In this document: piece by piece, positions 34,479-41,968 of the stretch
Layout: the number at the start of each line of letters is the position of its first letter
Position numbering within the stretch: position 1 is the stretch's first letter
Assembly (NCBI GenBank): GCA_900758375.1
Contig: CAAERJ010000060.1
Location: 1 to 64,000, forward strand
Direction: 5' to 3'
Source: an uncultured Collinsella sp.
GTDB lineage: Bacteria > Actinomycetota > Coriobacteriia > Coriobacteriales > Coriobacteriaceae
DNA: 64,000 nucleotides
Program-made: the position numbers and the translations under genes
The notes under the pieces: model-generated
Told to the model about the DNA's origin: nothing
Database searches by the model: none
Seen by the model: the letters and a program-made list of their open reading frames with translations, nothing else

Positions 34479-36506
34479 CTACGGACGCTCGTTGGGGGCC
34501 AGGCGCTGCATCTTGTTCACAGCCTTGAACTTGGTGAACAGCGGCACATACTCAAAGCTCACGTTGGAGTTCTCCAGGCCATACCAGCGCGCCGGCGTAC
34601 CGGCAAAGCGGCGGATGATGTACTTGAGCGTGATGGCCGTACGCTCACTCGGCTCCACGTCACTCTCGGGCGCAAGGAGCTTGCGGATCATGACGAACTT
34701 GAACGTGCCGATGTTGCCCGGATCCTTGTAGACCGAGTAGTCGTGCATCTGCGGCGGCAGCTCGCCCGTTGCGGCCAGATCCTGAACAACCTGGCGCAGG
34801 TAGGCGTTCACGCGCTGGTTAACCTTGTAGCCCAGGTACAGATGCACGCGGAAAACATAGTCGGTGCCAAACGTCTCGACCGAATAGGCAAAGGTGTGCG
34901 GTTCGTCCATGGTCTCGACATTCACAAACCACCAGGCGCGGGCACGCTTGGGATGCTTGTCCAGAATCGAGTAGACGATGTCGCGGTCGATGTAGTCGGT
35001 ATGGGTGTCCTTGGTCAGATACACGATGTTGTCACTCAGGCGCTCGTAACGGTCGTCGTCGCGCAGGCGCTTGAGCTGTGGCAGATAGCTGCGCAGCGGC
35101 AGCAGCGTAAACTGACGCTGCTCGACCGCCGTGCCGTTGTACCAGCACACCATAACGCCCATGATGAGTGCAGCCATAAGGATGGTGAAGTAGCCGCCGT
35201 GGAAGAACTTGGTGAGCGAACTCACAAAGAAGAAGCCCTCGAGCATAAGGAAGAACGCAACGAAGATATACGGGGCGACCTTAAGGCCGCGATCAACATG
35301 CAAGTAGAAGAAGAGCAGCAGCGTCGTGCACATCATGGTCAGGGTAATCGCCAAGCCGTAGGCGGCCTCCATGTGCGCCGAGCTCTGGAACAACAGCACC
35401 ACGACGACGCAGCCCACAAGCATGACGTTGTTGACCATGGGAATATAGAGCTGGCCCTTGGTCTCGGCAGGATAGAAGACCTGCATGTGCGGCATGAGGT
35501 CCAGGCGGCTGGCCTCGGACACCAGCGAGAATGCGCCGGTGATGAGCGCCTGCGAGGCAATGATGGCCGCGACGGTGGAAAGGCCGACGGCAAACGGGCG
35601 CAGGCCCGGGGCGAGCATCTGGTAGAACGGGTTGAGGTCGGCAATGCCCATGAGCTCGGGGTTGGCAGCGTTGTTCATAAGCCAAGCGCCCTGGCCCATA
35701 TAGGACAGCAGCAGGCAGCACTTAACGAACGGCCAGGTAGCGTAGATGTTGCCGCGGCCGACGTGGCCCATGTCGGAGTAGAGCGCCTCGGCACCGGTGG
35801 TGGCGAGGAAGCAGCTGCCCAGAATCATGATGCCCGCGTGGTTGTTGGGGCTCAACAAAAAGGCGATGCCGCGCACCGGGTTGAGGCACAGCAGCACGGC
35901 GGGGTGCTGGAAGACAAAGAACAGACCCGTGCCGCCCAGGAACAGGAACCACAGCGTCATGATGGGGCCAAAGGCGTGACCGATCTTGGCCGTGCCGATG
36001 CGCTGCACCAAGAAGAGCGCGATGATGATGGCGAGCGTAATGGCGACGACGCGGCCCTGATCATCACCGAGCACGGCATGGACCGCCGGGATGGTGCGCA
36101 GGCCCTCGATGGCCGTGGTAACGGTAACGGCGGGCGTGAGGATGCCGTCGGCGAGCAGCGCGGCGCCACCCAGCATGGCGGGGATGATAAGCCACTTGCC
36201 ACAGCGCTTGACCAGGCTGTACAGGGCAAAGATGCCGCCCTCACCATGGTTATCGGCGCGCAGCGAGATGAGCACATACTTGATGGTGGTCAGCAGCGTG
36301 ACCGTCCACACGACAAGGGAGAGCGCGCCGAGCACGAACTCCTCCGTCACGCTTCCGATGCCGCCGTTGCCGGCAACGAGCGCCTTGGTTACATACATAG
36401 GGCTGGTGCCGATATCGCCGTACACCACGCCCAGCGTGACGAGCATCGCCGAGATGCTCACAGGAATCGCAGCGTGCGAGGCTGCCTCCTTGGCCTTTTG
36501 TTCCAT
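34479..36506 (-). CDS. kup: Kup/HAK-type potassium uptake protein
   Basis: 675 aa from the ATG at 36506 (GGGAGG nine bases upstream). KUP transporters import potassium with protons. Twelve membrane segments over residues about 15-450; the first contains the family motif LGVVYGDIGTSPMYV with the conserved Asp, and the segment GGIFALYSLVKR and GADALYSD-like GAEALYSDMGHVGR are also family blocks. A large C-terminal cytoplasmic domain follows (about 230 residues). First gene of a run with a small membrane protein and the kdpDE two-component genes. Upstream lies a TATAAT -10 element at 36542. Confidence 0.93.
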   Translation of the reverse strand: MEQKAKEAASHAAIPVSISAMLVTLGVVYGDIGTSPMYVTKALVAGNGGIGSVTEEFVLGALSLVVWTVTLLTTIKYVLISLRADNHGEGGIFALYSLVKRCGKWLIIPAMLGGAALLADGILTPAVTVTTAIEGLRTIPAVHAVLGDDQGRVVAITLAIIIALFLVQRIGTAKIGHAFGPIMTLWFLFLGGTGLFFVFQHPAVLLCLNPVRGIAFLLSPNNHAGIMILGSCFLATTGAEALYSDMGHVGRGNIYATWPFVKCCLLLSYMGQGAWLMNNAANPELMGIADLNPFYQMLAPGLRPFAVGLSTVAAIIASQALITGAFSLVSEASRLDLMPHMQVFYPAETKGQLYIPMVNNVMLVGCVVVVLLFQSSAHMEAAYGLAITLTMMCTTLLLFFYLHVDRGLKVAPYIFVAFFLMLEGFFFVSSLTKFFHGGYFTILMAALIMGVMVCWYNGTAVEQRQFTLLPLRSYLPQLKRLRDDDRYERLSDNIVYLTKDTHTDYIDRDIVYSILDKHPKRARAWWFVNVETMDEPHTFAYSVETFGTDYVFRVHLYLGYKVNQRVNAYLRQVVQDLAATGELPPQMHDYSVYKDPGNIGTFKFVMIRKLLAPESDVEPSERTAITLKYIIRRFAGTPARWYGLENSNVSFEYVPLFTKFKAVNKMQRLAPNERP

Positions 36507-36541
36507 AAGCCGGTTTCCTCCCAACTTTAATGTTCGAAGGA

Positions 36542-36547
36542 ATTATA
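36542..36547 (-). promoter_or_regulatory. kup promoter -10 element
   Basis: Perfect TATAAT on the minus strand, 36 bp before the kup start codon. A weak -35 (ATTAAA) is 16 bp upstream. No c-di-AMP riboswitch-like structure was seen in the leader. Confidence 0.55.
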
Positions 36548-36630
36548 GGTAATCGGCCCATGTTTTAATGCACTGTTTTCCCAGCTAGATAAAGATTTAT
36601 ACAGTCTTTAGGCTACCGCGGCGATATGGA

Positions 36631-36661
36631 ATGTAACAAAGGGACTGCCCCCTTGTCACAT
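36631..36661. repeat. 31-bp intergenic palindrome, near-intact copy
   Basis: Arms ATGTAACAAAGGG and CCCCTTGTCACAT; one arm has a G-to-A change and the centre one extra C. It lies four bases past the nitroreductase stop codon. Confidence 0.8.
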
Positions 36662-36664
36662 TCG

Positions 36665-37537
36665 TCATTTTCCGAGCCAGTTTTTGAACCACCACTCCAT
36701 GGAGCGACTCATCTCGGCCATAAAGGGACTGGTGTGTTTGCGGGTGTAGATATCCACCACGCGCTCGCCCACCTCGCGGGCATGCGGGCGAAACATCGCA
36801 TCCATCTCGGCCACCTGTGCATCCATAGTCGCGTCGTCCGCACGGCGGTAGCGCTCCTCGTGCACCAGGTTCACCACGGGGTGCGCGATTGCCGGACGCT
36901 CCTTACGGGGCGTGCCGATGATGAGCATCGATAGCGGCATGGTATAGGGCGGCAGATCGAGCAGCTCGGCAACTTCCTCGGCATTCTCGACGATATCACC
37001 GATGTAGCAGCTCCCCAGCCCCAGGGCCTCGGCGGCAACCACGGCGTTTTGCGCGGCGATCACGGCGTCCTGGGCCGCGATGGCAAAGTCGCCCAAACCC
37101 GGCGCGCGGCGGGGCGCCTTACCCGTACGCTCGACAAACTCGGGCTCAAAGCAGCCCACGTGCTCAAACAGATCGATCCACTTGGCATAATCGACCACAA
37201 ATATTAGTGCCCAGGGCGCCTTGGCGATCATGGGCTGGTGGTCGCACAGGTCGACCAGGCGATCGAGCGTAGCCTGCTCGCGGATGCTCACGATGGAATA
37301 CATCATCATGGCGCCTGCCGACGGCGCACGGCTCGCCGCATGCAAAATCGCCGCCCGCTGCTCGTCGGTCACCGCCACGGGACGGTCGTCGTCATCGCGC
37401 GCAAAGGCACGCGTGGAGGAACGGTGCTCCAACGTGTCCAGCACCGCATTGCCCGTAGTCTCGACCGGATAGCCGTACGTATCCACGACCGCAGCTCCGT
37501 CATCGCCCATGTCCGCCTTGCAAACCTGCTCGCTCAT
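36665..37537 (-). CDS. Nitroreductase-family flavoprotein
   Basis: 290 aa, longer than the usual 180-220. FMN-dependent oxidoreductase fold: RSSTRAFARD near residue 40 (phosphate-binding Arg pair), HAASRAPSAGAMMMYSIV (substrate/FMN loop), ALGLGSCYIGDI and a NAD(P)H-site region. The C-terminal 60 residues form an extra helical tail (FRPHAREVGERVVDIYTRK; MEWWFKNWLGK). Such proteins reduce nitro groups, quinones or similar; the physiological substrate is unknown. Monocistronic, divergent from the LtaS-like gene. Confidence 0.87.
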   Translation of the reverse strand: MSEQVCKADMGDDGAAVVDTYGYPVETTGNAVLDTLEHRSSTRAFARDDDDRPVAVTDEQRAAILHAASRAPSAGAMMMYSIVSIREQATLDRLVDLCDHQPMIAKAPWALIFVVDYAKWIDLFEHVGCFEPEFVERTGKAPRRAPGLGDFAIAAQDAVIAAQNAVVAAEALGLGSCYIGDIVENAEEVAELLDLPPYTMPLSMLIIGTPRKERPAIAHPVVNLVHEERYRRADDATMDAQVAEMDAMFRPHAREVGERVVDIYTRKHTSPFMAEMSRSMEWWFKNWLGK

Positions 37538-37751
37538 CGCCCTACCCTCGCCATTTCTTTAAGAAGCCTTTACGTTTCCGTGTAATTCCCGTCCATTATC
37601 GCGCAGGTCGCCACTACATTGCGCCACACCGCCACACGTGCGCGTTAATATGGCTGGTTGTTGTGCGCAGCCACCAATTGCAGCGCATATCTTGGTAACA
37701 ATCGGGTAAACCCCCGCTTTCGTAGGTTTTAAGTTTGTGAGGAGTCTCAGC

Positions 37752-40052
37752 ATGTTCGCAGCCGCCATCTCGCTCGTCGGTCTTGCGGCGACCGTCTACC
37801 TTGTCTTGCGCGAGGTCAAGGCCATTCGCGCTCAGTCGGGCACCGTCACCAAGGGCGCCTTCGCCTGGAGCGTCGCCTTTGGCCTGTTCCAGCTCTTTTT
37901 GACCGTCTGGGGCGCTATTGGTCTCGTCGCGCAAAACGAGCCGCTCGCCTTTGTGATGCTTATCCTGACCAATGCCATCCTCACCGGCTGCGCTTGGGCC
38001 AGCATCGCCCGCGACCGCATCGCCCCGCGCGTCTTTGCGTTCGCCAAGCCCGACGCCCCCGCCCCCACCGGCAAGCTCGCCCGCCTGCGCGGCGCCTTTG
38101 TGGGCAAACCGCTCGTCGCCGCTGTCCTGTGCCTGCTGCTCGCCGGCGTTTTTGCGCTGCTGGGCATGGAGGTCTCATCCAACCACGACTTTACCTGGGT
38201 CTACCCCCTATGCATCCTGCTCGAGTGGGCCATCATCACCGCACTCATGAGCGGCCTGTTCTTCCTGTTCCAGCGCCACGGCGCAGCTCCCGCGGTCCTG
38301 GCCTTTGCCCTCTTTGTCCTGGGCATTGCCGAGTTCTTCGTCATCACGTTTAAATCCATGCCCATCCAGCCGGGCGACCTTTCGGCCATCTCCACCGCCG
38401 CTGCGGTCGCCGGCACCGGCTACACCTTTTCGATCTCGCTGTTCTGCGTGCTGTCCATGGGCTTTACCGCCATCGCCATGCTGCTATGCGAGTACGCCGG
38501 CCTGGTGGCACCGCACCGTCAGAAGGGTGCCACCAACGCCAAGCGCATGCTGCTCACTAACCTGCTCGTCGCCGTGCTGTGCCTGGGCGGCGTGACCGCG
38601 CACGTCACGCTTATCGACTACTACAACACCCTCGGCATCACCGTCTACACCTGGCGCCCGCTCGAGAGCTACTGGCGCGAGGGCTACCTGCCTGCCTTTA
38701 TTAGTGCGGCGCAGTCCATCAAGCCGCCCAAACCCGCCGACTACTCCGTCGACGATGCCAAGGCCACGCTCAAAAAGTATGCCAAGGCCTACGACAAGTC
38801 CGATGCCGCCACAAGCGACGCCCGCACTGCCGCCCAGGAGCAGTTCGACAGTGAGAAGCCCACGGTCATCGCCATCATGAACGAGACCTTCTCGGATCTT
38901 TCGATCTATCAGGAGATGCGCGCCGGCTACGAGGGTCCGCAGTACTTTAAGAACCTGTCCAACTGCCTCAGCCGCGGCAAGCTCTACGTGAGCGCCTACG
39001 GCGGTGGCACCGCCAATACCGAGTTTGAGTTTATGACCGGCAACTCCATGGCCAACCTGGGCTCGGGCGTGTACCCCTACACCATCTACAACATGGAAAC
39101 GACCGGGAATCTGGCAGAGCAGTTCAAGTCGCTCGGATATTCCACCACGGCCATGCACCCCAACCACGCAACCAACTGGAACCGCGAGAACGTCTACAAG
39201 GACTTTGGCTTTGACCAGTTCCTGTCCATCAACGACTTCCAGGGAGCCGACACCCTGCGCGACATGGTGACCGACCAGGCGACCTACGACAAGATTCTTG
39301 AGCTGCTCGACCAGAACGCCGATCCGCAGTTTATCTTCGACGTGACCATGCAGAACCACTCGGGCTACGACACGGGCCTGCTGCCGGTCGACAAGCAGAT
39401 GCACCTGAATATCGACACGACCGATCTGGACGCCAAGACCGTCGAGGACGGCACGCTCTCCGATGTCGACGAGTATGTCTCGTGCATCGAGCAGTCCGAC
39501 CAGGCGCTGCGTTACTTCCTCAACGCCCTGAACAAACTCGATCGCAAGGTGGTCGTGGTGTTCTGGGGCGACCATCAGCCGTTCTTCCCGTCCAAGTTCA
39601 ACGACAAGTGGTTTACCGACGAGGACGACGCCACCCACCAGGAGCGCCTGTGGCAGACCGATTACATCATCTGGGCCAACTACGACGTTGCCGGCTGCGA
39701 CCAGACGAGCGAGATCGACGACCTGTCCACCAACTACCTGTCCACGCAGCTCATGCAGCTGATTGGCGCCCCGCTGACTGACTACCAGAAAGCGCACATG
39801 ACGCTGCGCGAGTCGCTGCCCGCTATCAACTCCGTGGGCTACGAAGACTCCAGCCTGCGCTGGGCGCTCTCCTCCAACGTCACCGGTGACGACGCCGCCG
39901 CAGCAGCCGCCACCAAGGCACGCGAGGATTACGCCAAGATGCAATACTACGAGATGTTCCGCGACGGCAAGAACGTGTACACCGAGCACTTCCAGACCGA
40001 GGCCAACGAGACCGACCCCAACCTGGCGCCGGGTACGACCAAGATCAAGTAG
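37752..40052 (+). CDS. LtaS-like sulfatase-fold membrane enzyme
   Basis: 766 aa from the ATG at 37752, which has GAGGAG seven bases upstream; the GTG at 37737 overlaps that site. Multiple membrane helices fill residues 1-300, then an extracellular alkaline phosphatase/sulfatase domain. Active-site features of the lipoteichoic acid synthase/phosphoglycerol transferase family are visible: metal ligand Glu in AIMNETFSDLS, the nucleophile Thr in GGGTANTEFEFMTGNS, His in MQNHSGYDTG, and Asp-His in WGDHQPFFPS. It probably transfers glycerol phosphate (or phosphoethanolamine) to cell-envelope glycans or lipids. The C-terminal 100 residues are Ala/Asp-rich and less conserved. Exact acceptor unknown. 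Confidence 0.9.
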   Translation: MFAAAISLVGLAATVYLVLREVKAIRAQSGTVTKGAFAWSVAFGLFQLFLTVWGAIGLVAQNEPLAFVMLILTNAILTGCAWASIARDRIAPRVFAFAKPDAPAPTGKLARLRGAFVGKPLVAAVLCLLLAGVFALLGMEVSSNHDFTWVYPLCILLEWAIITALMSGLFFLFQRHGAAPAVLAFALFVLGIAEFFVITFKSMPIQPGDLSAISTAAAVAGTGYTFSISLFCVLSMGFTAIAMLLCEYAGLVAPHRQKGATNAKRMLLTNLLVAVLCLGGVTAHVTLIDYYNTLGITVYTWRPLESYWREGYLPAFISAAQSIKPPKPADYSVDDAKATLKKYAKAYDKSDAATSDARTAAQEQFDSEKPTVIAIMNETFSDLSIYQEMRAGYEGPQYFKNLSNCLSRGKLYVSAYGGGTANTEFEFMTGNSMANLGSGVYPYTIYNMETTGNLAEQFKSLGYSTTAMHPNHATNWNRENVYKDFGFDQFLSINDFQGADTLRDMVTDQATYDKILELLDQNADPQFIFDVTMQNHSGYDTGLLPVDKQMHLNIDTTDLDAKTVEDGTLSDVDEYVSCIEQSDQALRYFLNALNKLDRKVVVVFWGDHQPFFPSKFNDKWFTDEDDATHQERLWQTDYIIWANYDVAGCDQTSEIDDLSTNYLSTQLMQLIGAPLTDYQKAHMTLRESLPAINSVGYEDSSLRWALSSNVTGDDAAAAAATKAREDYAKMQYYEMFRDGKNVYTEHFQTEANETDPNLAPGTTKIK

Positions 40053-40071
40053 CGGGCCTGTATCCCGGTTC

Positions 40072-40202
40072 GTCTGCCCGGACGGCGCGGAATGTAAGAT
40101 TCCCTGCTCGGGCAGTCCTGCTCGCACGGAGAGCACATTAAGTGCTCTCCGGCTCGTGCGGAACTCGCGATGAACCTTACATTCCGCGCCGTCCGGGCAG
40201 AC
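40072..40202. repeat. Long inverted-repeat element, core family A
   Basis: Perfect 27-bp arms (40072-40098 and 40176-40202; half GTCTGCCCGGACGGCGCGG). The 77-bp core contains CCTGCTC, CAGTCCTGC, the hairpin GAGCAC/GTGCTC with loop ATTAA, and CGTGCGGAACTCGCGAT. The same core, reversed, is found at 40551-40677 with different arms. It starts 20 bp after the LtaS-like gene. Confidence 0.8.
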
Positions 40203-40258
40203 GCCTCGGTGTTGAAGCACGGCTTGTCATGGGGGAATCTGCTGAACATATATAAGTT

Positions 40259-40285
40259 GAAGGCCACGTCATGTGGCCTTCTTTG
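40259..40285 (+). terminator. Hairpin terminator 200 bp past the LtaS-like gene
   Basis: GAAGGCCAC/GTGGCCTTC with a 5-nt loop followed by TTTGT. Positioned between the palindromic element and the 62-bp tandem array. Confidence 0.7.
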
Positions 40286-40288
40286 TAT

Positions 40289-40505
40289 CCGGAAAGCGTG
40301 TCCCAGAATCCACGTCTGGAGTGGGATGCAGCTTCCGCTTGCAGCCCCGTCGGGAAACCGCATCCCATTCCAAGCACAAATTCCGGGTCGCACTTTCCGC
40401 CAAACCTCTCAACCGGAAACCACATCCCGTTCCAAAGGCAAATTCCGGGACGCACTTTCCGAACCCCCATCCACCCGGAAAGCCCGTCCCGCTCTGGGCA
40501 CATCT
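40289..40505. repeat. 62-bp tandem palindromic repeat array, about 3.5 units
   Basis: Units begin at 40289, 40351, 40413 and 40475 (partial), exactly 62 bp apart. Each has a conserved 49-bp part starting CCGGAAA and ending GCACTTTCCG and a variable 13-bp part. Within and between units CGGAAA and TTTCCG arms can pair (GGGACGCACTTTCCG with CGGAAAGCCCGTCCC). Units 2 and 3 are most alike. A related fragment occurs at 49921-49972. Resembles a BIME-like cluster of REP sequences. Confidence 0.85.
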
Positions 40506-40550
40506 GGGCATGGAATCATCAGCTTATTAGGCCTTCCATCAATAAAGGGG

Positions 40551-40677
40551 CGCCCTCCCGGGCGGCGGGCACGAAGTTCATCGCGAGTTCCGCACGCAAA
40601 GGAGGCCACTTAATGTGGCTTCCGTCTTGCGCAGGACTGTAGAGCAGGGAACTTCGTGCCCGCCGCCCGGGAGGGCG
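40551..40677. repeat. Long inverted-repeat element, core family A, reversed
   Basis: Perfect 29-bp arms (40551-40579 and 40649-40677; half CGCCCTCCCGGGCGGCGGGC). Its core read on the minus strand aligns with the core at 40072 (CCTGCTC, CAGTCCTGC, CACATTAAGTG, CGTGCGGAACTCGCGAT). Ends 20 bp before the stop codon of the LAATG surface protein gene. Confidence 0.8.
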
Positions 40678-40696
40678 TTGCGTTTAGAAGATGGAC

Positions 40697-41395
40697 CTAG
40701 CGCTTATCCCTCCGGGACAAAAGCAGCGCGGCCATAAAAGCGATGATCGCAAGCGTCAGCAACACCAAGAGCAATGTGAGCGTGCTGTCGCCGGTTGCCG
40801 CCAGGCCAAACAGGCCGGGGCTCTTACTGCCAGCTGAGCGTACGGGAATCTTCTCGCCATCATCCTCGGCGGTAATCTCCCAGCGAATGGTCTTGCCTGC
40901 GTCGGCAAGCTCGTTGCCGACCGACGTCGGGACACTTAGTTGCAAGTTGAGCACCGTGCTACCATCGTTCGTAAACGTTGCGACTTGCGTGGGATGTGCG
41001 AACACACTGCCCGGAGTTCCCGTCTGGAGCCAACCTGCAGACGCATCGCCCGCCGACGCCGTTAAGGTAATGGGCGACAGCAAGTGTGCCGTCTCGTGAT
41101 CGACAACGGCCCGCACAAACACGCGTAACTGGGACTTTACGCCCGTGGCACGAACCTCGATCTGCTGCTCGCGCACATCGCCGGGCATTAAATCTTTAAA
41201 GGCTGGAAACAAATCGGGCTCCCCCGAGGAGCCCGTCGCCCCCGAGACCGTCAGCTGGCGCGCATTTCCGTCATACGCAATCGCGGGAGTATCGGCGAAC
41301 GCACGGGCAGGAGTGGCAAGCGCGACCACGCAGAAAATGGCCGCGACCACGCAACGCAAGGAGCGCGCAACGCCTTTGCGAATTGGGAACGCCAT
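40697..41395 (-). CDS. Surface protein with LAATG sorting signal
   Basis: 232 aa. Signal peptide at residues 1 to about 33 (hydrophobic VVAAIFCVVALATPARAFA), a beta-rich middle with the camelysin-like phrase FPAFKDLMPGDVREQQIEV, and a C-terminal LAATGD followed by a hydrophobic helix and basic SRRDKR tail: a variant of the LPXTG sortase signal. It is the last gene of the sipW cluster; GGAGG overlaps the end of the previous gene. It probably anchors the fibre to the cell wall. No sortase gene is in the window. Confidence 0.8.
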   Translation of the reverse strand: MAFPIRKGVARSLRCVVAAIFCVVALATPARAFADTPAIAYDGNARQLTVSGATGSSGEPDLFPAFKDLMPGDVREQQIEVRATGVKSQLRVFVRAVVDHETAHLLSPITLTASAGDASAGWLQTGTPGSVFAHPTQVATFTNDGSTVLNLQLSVPTSVGNELADAGKTIRWEITAEDDGEKIPVRSAGSKSPGLFGLAATGDSTLTLLLVLLTLAIIAFMAALLLSRRDKR

Positions 41396-41397
41396 AC

Positions 41398-41967
41398 TTA
41401 CGCACCTCCATGCGGCGGCACCAGCACGCCATCATTGACCTTGCAACCCCATGCCTCTTTAACCGCATCGTCGGGCGTTGATTGAATTGCCTGGGTCGAA
41501 ATGTCAACGACCAGGTTCTTGCCATCCGTCTTCTTCTCGTCCACGCTCCTGATGAGCACGCCGGTTTCGCCCATCGGCGCAACGGGAGACGTCCAGTAGT
41601 AGAACCCATCGGAAGCGACAACCCAAGACCTGGCGCTGTTTGTAGTGGAGGCGTTGGACACCTTGTCCCACTCAATGACGTAATCTTTGCCAGCAACCGG
41701 CTCATCCCACAAGCGTGCGCCATCCTGGTCCTGCCAGTAGATATCCACCGCAACACGCAGGTACGCCGGTGCTGAGCCGCTATTTTTAACCGCAACGTCG
41801 CTCTTTACATTATTGTCGAGCTTCTCGTTCACCGAAGGCGACACCGAGCCAAAGCCAAACTCGTTGACCAGCACGCCCGTAACCGAAAGCCACGCAAAGG
41901 TGCCGGCAGCGCCGGCCAAAAGGAGAACGCCGACAAGGAGGGCGACGATCCGCTTGCGCTTAGTCAT
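41398..41967 (-). CDS. TasA/camelysin-like protein with SipW-type signal (third copy)
   Basis: 189 aa. N-terminal KRKRIVALLVGVLLLAGAAGTFAWLSV is the long SipW-type signal sequence with the typical (A)GT-(F/Y)-A-W/F motif; the mature part begins near VNEFGFGSVSPS. The beta-sandwich shows VKNSGSAPAYLRVAVDIYW, a conserved TasA/CalY-type strand. Secreted, probably a fibre or matrix subunit processed by the signal peptidase encoded at 48973. Lies between the 1822-residue protein and the LAATG protein, 2 nt before the latter. Confidence 0.82.
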   Translation of the reverse strand: MTKRKRIVALLVGVLLLAGAAGTFAWLSVTGVLVNEFGFGSVSPSVNEKLDNNVKSDVAVKNSGSAPAYLRVAVDIYWQDQDGARLWDEPVAGKDYVIEWDKVSNASTTNSARSWVVASDGFYYWTSPVAPMGETGVLIRSVDEKKTDGKNLVVDISTQAIQSTPDDAVKEAWGCKVNDGVLVPPHGGA

Positions 41968-41968
41968 C

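Noticed and set aside
36507..36664. c-di-AMP (ydaO-type) riboswitch upstream of kup
   Set aside because: The leader is only about 30 nt from the -10 element and has no riboswitch-like conserved blocks.
40072..40202. Retron msr-msd or other reverse-transcriptase template
   Set aside because: Long complementary ends are suggestive, but no reverse transcriptase gene exists in the window and several copies are scattered.
40289..40505. CRISPR array
   Set aside because: The repeated part is long and imperfect, the variable part only 13 bp, units are palindromic, a solitary copy occurs elsewhere, and no cas gene is present.
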